A stretch of 45,373 nt of DNA from Thermodesulfobacteriota bacterium (GCA_028278025.1 JANQFE010000164.1:1-45373), one strand, 5' to 3'. Positions 33,624 to 43,718 are shown, numbered from the stretch's first letter. Translations and numbers: made by a program. The notes: generated from the letters alone by a model not told the origin.

Positions 33624-35435
33624 TCAGATGTGATGCAAGTTCATCTTGTATTGCAAAATCTGTTTCTTCTCTTGCAGCAGCTTCTGAAATTCCTGTTGAT
33701 ACTTCATTGATGAATATTCATCTTGCTCTGCTTCAGCTTGCTTTAACAGATACGTAACTTTTTGCCTTCGTTGGGTGTTTTTTTTCAAACAAATATTACG
33801 CACACAGTCCTCTAAGATCTTAAATGGATTTACTAGGGCATAATCACTAAAAACATCTTCAGCGATAATTTTTCTCAGGTTTTCCTTTTCAACCACATGC
33901 AATAATTCAGCACTATGGATTTCCCTGTGCTGTTTGTATACCCTGGTTATTAATAGGGCGAGATCTTTAAAATCAGAATCGGCAAACTCTTCAACAACGC
34001 CGGTTTCTTCAATAGAATCAATCGTCTCGGGAAAATTAAGCATAAGTTTTATAATTAATTGTTCTGCATTTTTAGATGGCTCGCCGGTGTTCTCCGTCTT
34101 GTTTTCCTGCATACTGGGAATGGTTCTTGCGGACGAGCGCATACCCGTTCTTGTACGCACTTGCATTTCCTTTACGCCGATTCTTCGGGCAACTTTCTGT
34201 ATATACAGATCCCTTTCCATATCATCCGCAACGTTACTGAGCAGTGGCATTATTTCATCACATGCATTAACTTTCCCTCGGGGTGTGGCAATATCATTTT
34301 TTTGGATAATCTTTTCTATCACAAAATCTAACAATAACGTTGCGCTCTCCAGTTGCTGTCTGAACGCCTGTGTCCCGTGCTGCTGCACATAGCTGTCCGG
34401 ATCTTCACCCTGGGGCAGAAGCACTACCTGAGGAGAAAGCCCGTTGGTTAAAAACGGTTCAAGGCTTCGTATCATAGCCTTCTGTCCGGAAGGGTCTGAG
34501 TCAAATATGGTAATAATATTTGATGTATATCTCTTAAGAACCTGGATCTGTTGCTCTGTCAGGGCAGTTCCTAAAGCTGCAACAACATTGTTTATACCTT
34601 CTTGATGCAGCGTTAAAAGGTCAAGATACCCTTCAACAATGATTACTTTATCCTGCTTTCTAATATAGTGAGAAGCGCGGTCCAAACCATAAAGACTGTG
34701 CCGCTTGCTGTATATGCTGGATTCCGGTGAATTTAGATATTTGGGTTCTCCTTTGTCGATAATGCGTCCTCCAAAACCCACGATCTTTCGTCCAATATTA
34801 ATAATGGGAAAGAGAATCCTGTTTCTGAATCTGTCATACTGCCTGGCGTTGTTTCTACTGATTATAAGCCCCGTCTTCTGTGCACATGCCAGTGAGGCCT
34901 GTCTGCTTTTCAAATATTTAAAAAGAGCATCCCAACTATCAGGGGCATACCCAAGACAATACTCTTCAATAGTTTTAATGGTAATACCACGTTTGTTTAA
35001 GTAATTTCGGGCTCGTTCTGCACGTTTATCGTGTAAGAGCACGGAATTGTAAAACGTAGCTGCCAGTTCATTAATACTAAAAAGATCCTCCCGCTCGCTC
35101 TGCCTTTTACGCTGTTCAGGACTAAGGGGTTTGTACGGCAGGTGGATACCCACCCGCTTAGCAAGTTGCTTTACGGCTTCTTGAAACGTTACGTTTTCAT
35201 GCTTCATTAAAAACGTGAAGACATCACCTTTAACACCACATCCAAAACAGTTAAATAGCCTTTTGTCTTCATTTACAAAAAACGAAGGGGTTTTTTCATT
35301 ATGAAACGGACACAGCCCTCTATAATTAGCACCAATTTTTTTTAGATTTACATACTCAGCAATAACATCTACGATGCTACAGGTTTCTCGTATTTCCCTT
35401 ACCTTATCCTCTGGTATGAACTTAGTTTCCTGCAT
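33624..35435 (-). CDS. dnaG: DNA primase DnaG
   Basis: The 603-residue primase synthesises RNA primers at the replication fork. The N-terminal CHC2 zinc finger is seen as LCPFHNEKTPSFFVNEDKRLFNCFGCGVKGDVFTFLM (residues about 40-76). The catalytic core is present, with the Toprim fold motifs VIIVEGYLDLLTLHQ near residue 263 and IITIFDSDPSGQKA near 311, where the usual DGDxAG is DSDPSG. The C-terminal DnaB-interaction region is helical. Length is typical. It is the middle gene of the rpsU-dnaG-rpoD operon. Confidence 0.97.
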   Translation of the reverse strand: MQETKFIPEDKVREIRETCSIVDVIAEYVNLKKIGANYRGLCPFHNEKTPSFFVNEDKRLFNCFGCGVKGDVFTFLMKHENVTFQEAVKQLAKRVGIHLPYKPLSPEQRKRQSEREDLFSINELAATFYNSVLLHDKRAERARNYLNKRGITIKTIEEYCLGYAPDSWDALFKYLKSRQASLACAQKTGLIISRNNARQYDRFRNRILFPIINIGRKIVGFGGRIIDKGEPKYLNSPESSIYSKRHSLYGLDRASHYIRKQDKVIIVEGYLDLLTLHQEGINNVVAALGTALTEQQIQVLKRYTSNIITIFDSDPSGQKAMIRSLEPFLTNGLSPQVVLLPQGEDPDSYVQQHGTQAFRQQLESATLLLDFVIEKIIQKNDIATPRGKVNACDEIMPLLSNVADDMERDLYIQKVARRIGVKEMQVRTRTGMRSSARTIPSMQENKTENTGEPSKNAEQLIIKLMLNFPETIDSIEETGVVEEFADSDFKDLALLITRVYKQHREIHSAELLHVVEKENLRKIIAEDVFSDYALVNPFKILEDCVRNICLKKNTQRRQKVTYLLKQAEAEQDEYSSMKYQQEFQKLLQEKKQILQYKMNLHHI

Positions 35436-35608
35436 ATAACAACTTTTTCAAAAAAATGTGGATAAAGAGGTGCAACAAGAAGTGATACGCATTCGCTGGA
35501 AAACACAAATGTAATAATAAGAATGCAGGAAATCTTATGAAAATAGACTTCCTGCAATACCATGCTGTAATACTAATATTTTCTCTAGATACATACTTTT
35601 TGTATATT

Positions 35609-35632
35609 AAGGGATCATGTTAATAATCCCTT
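35609..35632 (-). terminator. Hairpin between rpsU and dnaG, candidate attenuator
   Basis: AAGGGAT (35609-35615) pairs with ATCCCTT (35626-35632) about 10 bases past the rpsU stop. No T-run follows. In E. coli a partial terminator between rpsU and dnaG lowers primase output, so this hairpin may serve the same purpose. A second weaker hairpin (GCAGGAA/TTCCTGC) lies further on, near 35523-35559. Confidence 0.4.
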
Positions 35633-35642
35633 CATCATGCTA

Positions 35643-35843
35643 CTAAAAGTTTTGATTAGGAATGCGTGATTTCAAAGCCCGTTTTCTTGCTGCCAAAGCC
35701 TTTTTCTTGCGTTTTACACTCGGCTTTTCAAAAAACTGACGTTTCCGTACTTCTGATAGAATCCCAGCCCTTTCACATTGCTTCTTAAAACGCCTTAAGG
35801 CTATTTCAAAAGGTTCATTCCCATTAACTTTAATACCCGGCAT
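35643..35843 (-). CDS. rpsU: Ribosomal protein bS21
   Basis: The 66-residue basic protein has the S21 signature: [48 protein letters not shown]. It is part of the 30S subunit near the anti-Shine-Dalgarno region. Its first position ahead of dnaG and rpoD is the classical macromolecular-synthesis operon. The C-terminal extension is slightly longer than in gamma-proteobacteria, and the MPG(I/V)KV start is frequent in deltaproteobacteria. A purine-rich run (AGAAGGGGGGGG) precedes the ATG. Confidence 0.97.
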   Translation of the reverse strand: MPGIKVNGNEPFEIALRRFKKQCERAGILSEVRKRQFFEKPSVKRKKKALAARKRALKSRIPNQNF

Positions 35844-36045
35844 ATATCCCCCCCCCTTCTAGATAAAGGTGCGGAGGATAACAAACTGCTGTATCTGAGT
35901 ATGACCGCTTACTGTTAGTGAGTATAAAAATCCCCCCAGTCTGAAAAATTTTTATATATATTGTTTTAATTCAATAATATATGTTAAAAACCTTAGTATA
36001 AAATTAACAAAATATGTTCAAATCTTTAATTCTAACGATTTTTTG

Positions 36046-37806
36046 TTATTTGTCAAGAATAATCTTATTAAAATTCTTATTAACCTCTTTTAAAAGATAC
36101 GCCCTTATTTCTTCAGCTGTTTCTAAGTCAAAAAGATGTTCCGAAATTTCTCTACAGCGATTATACTCCAATGACCTCAAAACTTTTTTAGTCTCTAAAA
36201 TTGCAATAGGATTCATACTTAGTTCATCAATGCCTAATCCCAAGAGAATCGGGATGTATAGCGGTTCTCCTGCCATTTCACCACACATTGCAACGGGAAT
36301 TCCATTATCATGGGCCGAGGTAATAATATTACGCAAAAGGCGCAGCACCGCTGGATGAAGGGGCTCATATAGATATGATACCTGCTCATTAACCCGATCT
36401 ATAGCCAGGGTGTATTGGATGAGATCATTTGTTCCTATGCTAAAAAAATTGACTTCTTTCGCAAGATGGTCTGCTATGGCTGCAGCAGCAGGGACTTCAA
36501 CCATAATACCGATCTCGATGTCGGGATCAAATTCTTTTTTTTGTTTTTGTAATTCCTTCTTTACCTCTTGCAGGATTTTTTTAATTTGCACAACCTCTGT
36601 AACGCACGATATCATAGGAAACATTATTTTCACTTTTCCATATGCACTGGCACGTAGTATTGCCCGAAGCTGCGTCTTAAAAATTGGGATCTCCTTTAAA
36701 CAAAACCTGATAGCCCTTAGGCCCATAACCGGATTCATTTCCTCGGCAAAATCAATATGTGAAATAAATTTATCCCCCCCTATATCAAGCGTCCTAATAG
36801 TAACAGGATGTGGAGTGGTTTTTTCGGTCACATGTTTAAAGATCTCAAAGAGTTCTTCCTCTGTAGGGAGCTGTTTTTGATTGATATAGAGAAATTCTGT
36901 TCGGAAAAGTCCAATCCCTTCGGCGCCATACTCCAAAACAGATGTAAGCTCTTCAATAATTTCTATGTTTGCCAATAGCTTCACCCTGAATCCATCCCTA
37001 GATTCTGCCGACAAATCTTTATAGGTAAAAAGCTTGCGTTCAAATTCCTCATGTTGATCTTTTTTTTGCCTATATTTGCGCCGCGTTTCAGCATCCGGAT
37101 TTATAATGACAACACCATGAATTCCGTCAACAATGATATCATCACCATTATTAACCTTTCGCATGATATCCTGCAGCCCAACAACCGAGGGAATTTTTAG
37201 CGCTCGCGCCATAATGGCAGTATGTGATGTTTTGCCCCCGCATTCAGTAACAAATCCGAGTACTTCATCAGACTTAAGGTTGGCAGTATCGGCTGGAGAC
37301 AAATCATTGGCAATAATAATAACTTCTTCGCCGATATTTGAAAGAGAAACTGCTTTTTTACCCGCAAGATTTCTTAAAATTCTTTTTTCGATATAATCAA
37401 TATCACTTGTTCTCTCTTGCATGTACTCATCACTCATCTGTGAAATGTTTTTTTTCAGTTCCTCCATAGTAGATTTTAATGCCCAGGCAACATCTACTCG
37501 CTCGTTTTCTATTTTCTTAATAACTTCATCACGCAGTACTTTATCCTGTAAAATTAGTATATGCGTTTCAATGATATACTGTGCCTCTTTGATCTTTTTT
37601 TTGCTGACCTCCTTTTTGGCTTTTAATAGTTGGGCTTCTGATTCTTTGATTGCTTTTTGAAACCGTGCAACTTCTTCATGAATCTCGTCTTGGGTTGATA
37701 AACGGTAGTGGGAAAAGTCGGGTCTGCCATGCTCCACCAGCAGTGCCCTGCCGATTGCTACCCCAGGTGATGCACCTATTCCCTTTAATAAGATGTTCTC
37801 ATCCAT
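36046..37806 (-). CDS. ptsI: Phosphoenolpyruvate-protein phosphotransferase (PTS enzyme I)
   Basis: The 586-residue enzyme transfers phosphate from PEP to HPr. The phospho-histidine signature [22 protein letters not shown] is near residue 190. The PEP-binding domain shows [12 protein letters not shown] near 297, [11 protein letters not shown] near 395 and [18 protein letters not shown] near 453, and the catalytic Cys lies in [10 protein letters not shown] (about 508). No GAF domain is present, so it is PtsI rather than PtsP. No HPr or sugar-specific EII gene appears in the window, so a regulatory (nitrogen-type) PTS is possible but open. It lies downstream of rsmI. Confidence 0.95.
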   Translation of the reverse strand: MDENILLKGIGASPGVAIGRALLVEHGRPDFSHYRLSTQDEIHEEVARFQKAIKESEAQLLKAKKEVSKKKIKEAQYIIETHILILQDKVLRDEVIKKIENERVDVAWALKSTMEELKKNISQMSDEYMQERTSDIDYIEKRILRNLAGKKAVSLSNIGEEVIIIANDLSPADTANLKSDEVLGFVTECGGKTSHTAIMARALKIPSVVGLQDIMRKVNNGDDIIVDGIHGVVIINPDAETRRKYRQKKDQHEEFERKLFTYKDLSAESRDGFRVKLLANIEIIEELTSVLEYGAEGIGLFRTEFLYINQKQLPTEEELFEIFKHVTEKTTPHPVTIRTLDIGGDKFISHIDFAEEMNPVMGLRAIRFCLKEIPIFKTQLRAILRASAYGKVKIMFPMISCVTEVVQIKKILQEVKKELQKQKKEFDPDIEIGIMVEVPAAAAIADHLAKEVNFFSIGTNDLIQYTLAIDRVNEQVSYLYEPLHPAVLRLLRNIITSAHDNGIPVAMCGEMAGEPLYIPILLGLGIDELSMNPIAILETKKVLRSLEYNRCREISEHLFDLETAEEIRAYLLKEVNKNFNKIILDK

Positions 37807-37913
37807 TATTACTATGCCATGTAAAAATAAAAATTTTTTTGCTTAATTTTGTAGATTTATCATTTTTTATAAATTTGGTCAATTTCTTTACACCTTTACC
37901 TTTACAGGCAGTA

Positions 37914-38591
37914 TCACACATTACCTGCTACGATGAGGGTGATTTCTCCTTTAACATTCCTTTTTTCAAGAGAGCCAAGGATTGTTGAGAGCAACCCGTA
38001 TATAAGCTCTTCATGCATTTTAGTTATCTCTCTGGCTAACATTGCTGGCCTGTCTCCCATAATATCCAGTATATCATGGATAGTTGCAACAATTCTGCGA
38101 GGAGATTCATAAAAGATGAGGGTCCGCTCTTCATTCGAAATCTTTTTTAAAAAATTGCGTCTCTTTCCAGACTTTACCGGGAGAAAACCTTCAAAAGCAA
38201 AGCGGTGAACAGGCAACCCTGAGATGCTAAGCGCTGCAATGCCTGCACAAACACCAGGAACCGCAATAATTGGTATGGTTTCCCTTATTGCCTCGCGTAC
38301 AAGCCGGTAACCAGGGTCTGATATCGAGGGAGTTCCTGCTTCTGATACAAGCGCGATGTTTTTCCCGGTTTTAATTTTCTGAATCAGTACTGCAGTTTTG
38401 AACGTTTCATTGTGTTCGTAATAGCTTGTTAATGGTTTTTTTATGTTATAATGTTTAAGCAAAATTGTTGTTTTGCGTGTATCCTCTGCTGCTATAATGT
38501 CTACTTCCTTGAGAATATTAAGGGCCCGCAAAGTAATATCCTCAAGGTTACCTATAGGCGTAGAAACTACATAAAGAATTCCCTGTGTCAT
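37914..38591 (-). CDS. rsmI: 16S rRNA 2'-O-methyltransferase RsmI
   Basis: The 225-residue protein belongs to the tetrapyrrole-methylase fold family that methylates C1402 of 16S rRNA. Motifs are LYVVSTPIGNLEDITLRALNILKEVDIIAAEDTRKT at the N-terminus, GKNIALVSEAGTPSISDPGYRLVREA near residue 76, and VPGVCAGIAALSISGLP near 114. LPVKSGKRRNFLK and FYESPRRIVATIHDI follow. It is shorter than E. coli RsmI (286) because the C-terminal extension is lacking, as in several other phyla. It is divergent from the Rsm22-like gene, a second rRNA-related methyltransferase. Confidence 0.94.
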   Translation of the reverse strand: MTQGILYVVSTPIGNLEDITLRALNILKEVDIIAAEDTRKTTILLKHYNIKKPLTSYYEHNETFKTAVLIQKIKTGKNIALVSEAGTPSISDPGYRLVREAIRETIPIIAVPGVCAGIAALSISGLPVHRFAFEGFLPVKSGKRRNFLKKISNEERTLIFYESPRRIVATIHDILDIMGDRPAMLAREITKMHEELIYGLLSTILGSLEKRNVKGEITLIVAGNV

Positions 38592-38693
38592 TTTTGGTTT
38601 TCTATTATTTGAAAGTGTATTTGTTTAAAAAGTCTATACTGTTTTCACACTATAAGCAATAAGGCCTTTTTTATAAAAATTACATGGCTTATC

Positions 38694-39899
38694 ATGAAAA
38701 GCAAAACCCGTTTGGCATTAACACCTGTGCTTGAAAAAATTCTGCTTGCCTATGCTGATATAAAACACTTACCAATTGAAGAAAAATATATTAAAAAATT
38801 AGCTCAAAATGTCCAAAAGATTTCAAATCAATATGTTTTTACAGACTGTTCAATTGAAAAAGATACCACCCAACTGTACCACACCTATTTAAATTATTAT
38901 CTTCCTGTTAATCTTGTAAAATTATATCCTGTCTTAGACGAGTTGGTAGATTACCAGGGATCAAAACTTTTTGAAAGTCGTTCTTTTCATCTTCTGGACA
39001 TAGGTTCTGGCCCGGGAACATTTACACTTGGTTTTTTAGAATACCTGGCAAAAAATCTTTCTTCGCTTCGTTCTAAACCTGAAAATTTTAATCTTTGGGG
39101 GATTGACCGAGAACAAAAAAACCTTTCAATCGCAAAAAGAATTATTAAAGACTATATTACAGCCCATCCTTTCAAAAAAGCTTTTCACTGGAACGTAACA
39201 TTCAAGCACGCCACTCTTAGCAACGCTACATTGATCCAAAACATAGTCCCGGAAAAGACAGCATTCGATCTCATTATTGCCGGAAATATTGTCACGGAGC
39301 TTAACGATACTACTTTCGCGGCTCTGGCCAAAAGTCTGGAAAAGCACCTTGCTCCTTTCGGGGCACTTATAATCATTGATCCCGGAACCCGTACGGCTTT
39401 TAGAAATTTATTAAAATTTAGAGATGCAATTCTTAAAGAGACTGCCCTTCATTTATATGCACCCTGTCTCAATGCTGCAGCCTGTCCTTTGGCCAAGCAA
39501 AACAACCTGTGGTGCCATGAAAAAGTATTCTGGGACCCTCCAGCTATGGTTAAAGATATTGATGTATATACAGGCTTTACCAAGTATAAGGGACTAAAAT
39601 ATTCCTATTTCACTTTTATGAAAAAAAAGGCCTCTTTTTTAGATGCCTACCCTGACATCTCTCCGAAAAGGGCCTGGCGAGTGACAAGTTACCTCATGAA
39701 AAACAAGGGCCTGCAGAGGCTTATCGCATGTAATGGTGTTCAAAGAATAACACTTCGAAGACTTTCCAGAAATGCTTCTGATAAAAATGCTGATTTCATA
39801 AAAGCTAAAAGAGGAGATATCATAATGTTTGAGAATTGTGTAAATCGTGATGGTTTTACAGACATAACCAGAGAAAGTTTTTTTACGATAGTGGCTTGA
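38694..39899 (+). CDS. Rsm22-like SAM-dependent methyltransferase
   Basis: The 401-residue protein has a helical N-terminus ending YYLPVNLVKLYPVLDELVDY, then the class I methyltransferase motif HLLDIGSGPGTFTLGFLEYL (near residue 100), LWGIDREQKNLSIAKRI as motif II and FDLIIAGNIVTELND near 195. A cysteine-rich segment CLNAAACPLAKQNNLWCH (about 260-277) corresponds to the C...CPL...WCH feature of the Rsm22 family, whose mitochondrial members contain an Fe-S cluster. It probably acts in small-subunit rRNA modification or assembly. The 3' third is AT-rich and diverges. It is read divergently from rsmI. Confidence 0.85.
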   Translation: MKSKTRLALTPVLEKILLAYADIKHLPIEEKYIKKLAQNVQKISNQYVFTDCSIEKDTTQLYHTYLNYYLPVNLVKLYPVLDELVDYQGSKLFESRSFHLLDIGSGPGTFTLGFLEYLAKNLSSLRSKPENFNLWGIDREQKNLSIAKRIIKDYITAHPFKKAFHWNVTFKHATLSNATLIQNIVPEKTAFDLIIAGNIVTELNDTTFAALAKSLEKHLAPFGALIIIDPGTRTAFRNLLKFRDAILKETALHLYAPCLNAAACPLAKQNNLWCHEKVFWDPPAMVKDIDVYTGFTKYKGLKYSYFTFMKKKASFLDAYPDISPKRAWRVTSYLMKNKGLQRLIACNGVQRITLRRLSRNASDKNADFIKAKRGDIIMFENCVNRDGFTDITRESFFTIVA

Positions 39900-40097
39900 A
39901 CAATAAGGGACTGCTTTCTAAATTAGTGTATATGGCCTTTTGCCGTCGCTGTCTGTAAAACAGCGTATAAAAAATTACAATATACTAAAACAAAGTGAAT
40001 TTTTTAGATACGTTGATATCTCTATTCATTTAAAAATCCATAAAATTATGTTATATAAGTTCCAGAATGGGCAGTCCTTTCGTAAAGGAGGGTGAGC

Positions 40098-40634
40098 ATG
40101 GAAACACGCATACATAATGCAACGATTGTACTTTCTCAGGGTGATATTACCGAACAGGATGTGGACGCGATTGTTAATGCGGCCAACAAGCGGCTTGCCG
40201 GCGGGGGGGGAGTAGACGGTGCCATTCACCGGGCAGGAGGACCCGCAATTATGGAGGAGTGCCGAAAAATAGGCGGATGTCCTACCGGCACTGCGGTTAT
40301 AACAACGGGCGGTAATCTTCCAGCAAATTATGTAATTCATACAGTGGGGCCGGTTTACCGGAACGGCACATCAGGTGAACCTGAACTCTTGAAGAATGCT
40401 TATCTTAACAGTTTGAAATTGGCTGACCAACACAATGTAAAAACTATCGCTTTCCCATCAATCAGTACCGGCGCATACGGTTATCCGCTTAAGGATGCTG
40501 CCAAAATTGCACTTTCAGCGGTTAAGGATTATATAAAAACAGAAACAAATATAAAGAAAATTTATTTTGTGCTTTTCAGCTCCCGTGATTTTGAGGTATA
40601 TCGTGAAACGCTCTCCATGCTGATGTCAAAATAA
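40098..40634 (+). CDS. Macro-domain ADP-ribose deacylase
   Basis: From ATG 40098, behind the Shine-Dalgarno GGAGG, the protein has 178 residues, a single macro domain of the MacroD/YmdB type. Motifs are IVLSQGDITEQDVDAIVNAANKRLAGGGGVDGAIHRAGG (about residues 10-50) with the catalytic-loop NAAN and GGGGVDGAIH, and TIAFPSISTGAYGYPL near 116 for phosphate binding. Members remove O-acetyl from O-acetyl-ADP-ribose and mono-ADP-ribose from acidic residues. A GTG at 40092 is in frame but badly spaced for the Shine-Dalgarno. No ADP-ribosyltransferase gene is adjacent. Confidence 0.93.
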   Translation: METRIHNATIVLSQGDITEQDVDAIVNAANKRLAGGGGVDGAIHRAGGPAIMEECRKIGGCPTGTAVITTGGNLPANYVIHTVGPVYRNGTSGEPELLKNAYLNSLKLADQHNVKTIAFPSISTGAYGYPLKDAAKIALSAVKDYIKTETNIKKIYFVLFSSRDFEVYRETLSMLMSK

Positions 40635-40666
40635 TGTGATTAATACTTTTTAACCAGGAGGCAACC

Positions 40667-41515
40667 ATGTGGGATTACTCTAAAAAGGTAAAGGATCATT
40701 TTTTACATCCCCGCAATGCTGGTCAAATAGAAAATCCCGATGCGGTAGGGGAAGCTGGTTCTCTTGCCTGCGGCGACCAGATGAAACTGATGCTGAAGAT
40801 CGATGAAAATGAAGTTATAACAGATGCAAAGTTCCAGACTTTTGGTTGCGGCAGCGCAGTTGCTTCTGCTTCTGCTCTCACAGAAATGATCATGGGCAAG
40901 AAACTGGATGAAGCTGCCCATATTACTAACAAAGATATTGTCGACTATCTGGGCGGGCTTCCCGTTGAAAAAATGCATTGTTCGGTAATGGGACATGAAG
41001 CTCTTGAATCTGCTCTGCATAACTTCCGCGGAACATCTCCCGAGCCTGCTGAAGAAGCCAAGAAACATATCGTCTGTGAATGTTTTGGTGTTACTGATGA
41101 TGAAATCCTGAGAATTGTTCAAGAAAACAGCTTAACCACTATTGAAGACGTAACTCATTACACCAAAGCGGGTGGTGGCTGCATGTCCTGTCACGACAAG
41201 ATTAAGGGGCTTATTGAACAGGTTGTCGGCGAAGAAAAAGCTCAGCAACCACCACGCCCTGCAGGTGCGAAACTTACAAACATCCAAAAAATGAAACTGA
41301 TTGAGGAAACATTTGAAAAAGAGATCCGACCAATGCTCAAAGCTGATGGGGGCGATATTGAACTCATAGACATTGACGGCAATAAAGTTATTGTTTCACT
41401 GCGCGGAATGTGCTCCTCATGTACCAGCTCAACATTTACGCTTAAAAAATACATAGAACCCAAGTTAAAGGAATTTGTCAGTGAAGATCTTTTTATTGAG
41501 GAGGTTAAACCGTGA
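40667..41515 (+). CDS. nifU: NifU-type Fe-S cluster scaffold, three-domain
   Basis: The 282-residue scaffold has three parts. The IscU-like N-terminus carries Cys35, Cys61 and Cys105. A BFD-like [2Fe-2S] domain follows (CECFGVTDDEI and GGGCMSCHDKIKGL, about residues 130-180). The NifU C-terminal domain carries CSSC in LRGMCSSCTSSTFTLKKYI (about 248-266). It assembles Fe-S clusters with sulfur from the cysteine desulfurase encoded next. The three-domain form is known from nitrogen fixers but also serves as the general scaffold in several anaerobes. No nif structural genes are present here. A Shine-Dalgarno CAGGAGG precedes the start. Confidence 0.96.
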   Translation: MWDYSKKVKDHFLHPRNAGQIENPDAVGEAGSLACGDQMKLMLKIDENEVITDAKFQTFGCGSAVASASALTEMIMGKKLDEAAHITNKDIVDYLGGLPVEKMHCSVMGHEALESALHNFRGTSPEPAEEAKKHIVCECFGVTDDEILRIVQENSLTTIEDVTHYTKAGGGCMSCHDKIKGLIEQVVGEEKAQQPPRPAGAKLTNIQKMKLIEETFEKEIRPMLKADGGDIELIDIDGNKVIVSLRGMCSSCTSSTFTLKKYIEPKLKEFVSEDLFIEEVKP

Positions 41516-42693
41516 ATACAAAGAATGTCTATGCTGATAATAATGCTACAACCATGGTTGCTCCTGAAGTCAAAGAAACTATGGAACCCTTTTTTACGAA
41601 CTTGTATGGCAATCCATCCAGCATGCACGTTTTTGGAGGACAGGTAAAAAAATTCGTTGATCGTGCCCGGGAACAGATTGCCGCCCTTATACACGCTGAT
41701 CCCGCCGAAATAGTATTCACCTCGTGCGGAACAGAAAGTGATAATGCCGCAATCAGAGGCATACTTGCAGCACATCCTGAAAAGAAACATATTATCACGT
41801 CACGGGTTGAACATCCGGCAGTTAAAAACGTCTTTCAGTTTCTGGAGAAAAATGGATACCGCCTCACTGAACTCTCGGTAGACCGCTTGGGCCGGATTGA
41901 TCTGGATGAGTTGCGGGAAAAACTGGACAATGACACTGCCCTTGTCTCTATAATGTGGGCTAATAACGAAACCGGGGTCGTTTTTCCTATGCAGGAAATT
42001 GCTGAATTGGTTAAAAGCAAAGGAGCTGTTTTTCATACAGATGCCGTACAGGCCGCAGGGAAAGTTTCGATTGATATGAATACCACTCCTGTTGATTTGC
42101 TTTCCCTGTCCGGGCATAAACTGCATGCCCCTAAAGGAATCGGCATATTATATATACGTAAGGGGACGCACTTTGTCCCCTTTATTATGGGGGGACACCA
42201 AGAAGGTGGCCGTCGAGCCGGCACAGAAAATGTCCCCTATATTGTTGGTCTGGGTAAAGCCTGCGAGCTGGCCTTGGACCATCTTGAAGAAAACAAATCC
42301 CACATTAAAGTATTACGGGACAAGCTGGAAAAGGAGCTGCTGCAAAAGGCTGTTGATGCCTCGGTTAATGGAGATCCTGAGAACCGCTTACCCAACACAA
42401 CCAATATCAGTTTTAAGTATATTGAAGGTGAATCAATTCTTATGCTGCTAAGCGAGGCCGGAATAGCTGCTTCTTCAGGCTCAGCGTGTACATCGGGGTC
42501 CCTTGAGCCATCCCATGTACTGCGGGCGATGGGCGTTCCCTTCACACGGGTGCACGGTTCTGTTCGGTTCAGCTTAAGCCGCTATAATACTGATGAAGAA
42601 GTAAGTTACATAATTGAAAATATGCTTGCAATAGAAAAAACCTTGAGAGAAATCTCACCATTTGGCAGAGATGAGCTCCATGCAGAACAGTAA
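41512..42693 (+). CDS. nifS: Cysteine desulfurase NifS
   Basis: The 393-residue PLP enzyme converts cysteine to alanine and supplies persulfide to NifU. The PLP lysine is Lys203 in LSGHKLHAPKGIG, and the catalytic cysteine is Cys326 in ASSGSACTSGSLEPSHVL. VYADNNATTMVAPEV and FTSCGTESDNAAIRG are further NifS/IscS signatures; the TSGS-containing loop is of the group I NifS/IscS type. The GTG start overlaps the nifU stop (GTGA) and GAGGAGG precedes it, so translation is coupled. The 3' end overlaps cysE. Confidence 0.97.
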   Translation: MNTKNVYADNNATTMVAPEVKETMEPFFTNLYGNPSSMHVFGGQVKKFVDRAREQIAALIHADPAEIVFTSCGTESDNAAIRGILAAHPEKKHIITSRVEHPAVKNVFQFLEKNGYRLTELSVDRLGRIDLDELREKLDNDTALVSIMWANNETGVVFPMQEIAELVKSKGAVFHTDAVQAAGKVSIDMNTTPVDLLSLSGHKLHAPKGIGILYIRKGTHFVPFIMGGHQEGGRRAGTENVPYIVGLGKACELALDHLEENKSHIKVLRDKLEKELLQKAVDASVNGDPENRLPNTTNISFKYIEGESILMLLSEAGIAASSGSACTSGSLEPSHVLRAMGVPFTRVHGSVRFSLSRYNTDEEVSYIIENMLAIEKTLREISPFGRDELHAEQ

Positions 42694-43624
42694 ACTTTCC
42701 AGCATAATAGAAGAAATACTGGGGAGCTACAAAATCGACAAAGGCATTAATCACATTGAAGGCCCCAACCTGCCTGCACGTGAAGCCGTTGAGGAAATTG
42801 TTGTCGATATTATAAATGTTGTTTTTCCTGGCTACTATGAAAAGCAGGAAATCAGCCGCGATGAAATCAACTTATATGTCTGGGAAAAAATTGTTGCTAT
42901 CTACCATAACCTTTCCCGCGAAATAGCAAAAAGTCTGAACTCTCTCCCTGAAATGCGCAGCCAAAGCGATGAGGAAATAACATCCTTTGCAATGAATAAA
43001 ACCATCGCTTTTCTATCACGGATTCCGTACGTCCGAGAAAAGCTGACCGGGGATGTACAGGCCGCCTACGAGGGCGACCCTGCTGCTAAGAACTTTGATG
43101 AAATTATTATCAGCTATCCCGGTCTGTTTGCCATAACCGTCTATAGAACTGCCCATGAGCTCTACCACCTTGAAGTCCCGCTCATACCCCGCATTATGTC
43201 TGAATTTGCTCATCGTTCTACCGGGATTGATATTCACCCCGGGGCCCATATTGAAAACAACTTTTTTATTGATCATGGAACGGGTATTGTAATCGGGGAA
43301 ACAACCCATATCGGCAACAATGTACGGATATATCAGGGCGTGACCCTTGGAGCGCTTAGTTTTAAAAAAGATAAGGACGGCCGGATTGTAAAGGGGGGTA
43401 AACGCCACCCTACTATAGAAAACAATGTTGTTATCTACGCGGGCGCAACCATCCTTGGCGGCACAACAGTTGTTGGGAAAAATTCTATTATCGGCGGTAA
43501 TGTCTGGTTGCTTGAATCAGTACCTCCTGACACCACCATTACCCATCAACCCCCCAATCTCATTTATAAGGCCAAAGAGAAAACGAACTCTAAGGAAGAC
43601 GAAGTCTATATGTATTATATTTGA
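42671..43624 (+). CDS. cysE: Serine O-acetyltransferase (CysE/EpsC type)
   Basis: The protein makes O-acetylserine for cysteine synthesis. Two in-frame ATGs exist, 42671 (317 residues, chosen) and 42680 (314), both inside the end of nifS. The helical N-terminal SATase domain (about residues 1-175) has the extended form of EpsC proteins, with YRTAHELYHL near 163. The left-handed beta-helix of hexapeptide repeats follows: GIDIHPGAHIENNFFIDHGTGIVIGETTHIGNN near 190, RIYQGVTLGALSF, and a C-terminus with PTIENNVVIYAGATILGG. The overlap with nifS suggests direct supply of cysteine to Fe-S assembly. A cysteine synthase gene is not in the window. Confidence 0.95.
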   Translation: MSSMQNSKLSSIIEEILGSYKIDKGINHIEGPNLPAREAVEEIVVDIINVVFPGYYEKQEISRDEINLYVWEKIVAIYHNLSREIAKSLNSLPEMRSQSDEEITSFAMNKTIAFLSRIPYVREKLTGDVQAAYEGDPAAKNFDEIIISYPGLFAITVYRTAHELYHLEVPLIPRIMSEFAHRSTGIDIHPGAHIENNFFIDHGTGIVIGETTHIGNNVRIYQGVTLGALSFKKDKDGRIVKGGKRHPTIENNVVIYAGATILGGTTVVGKNSIIGGNVWLLESVPPDTTITHQPPNLIYKAKEKTNSKEDEVYMYYI

Positions 43625-43718
43625 TTACTCAGACTATGAAAAGGTCTCATTCGAAATTGCGGAAATATAGGGACGTATATTGCTACTGCAAACTGTTCCT
43701 CCTCAACTGTATATACTA

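Noticed and set aside
40667..42693. Nitrogen-fixation locus
   Set aside because: nifU and nifS are present but no nifH, nifD, nifK or other nif genes; three-domain NifU also serves general Fe-S assembly.
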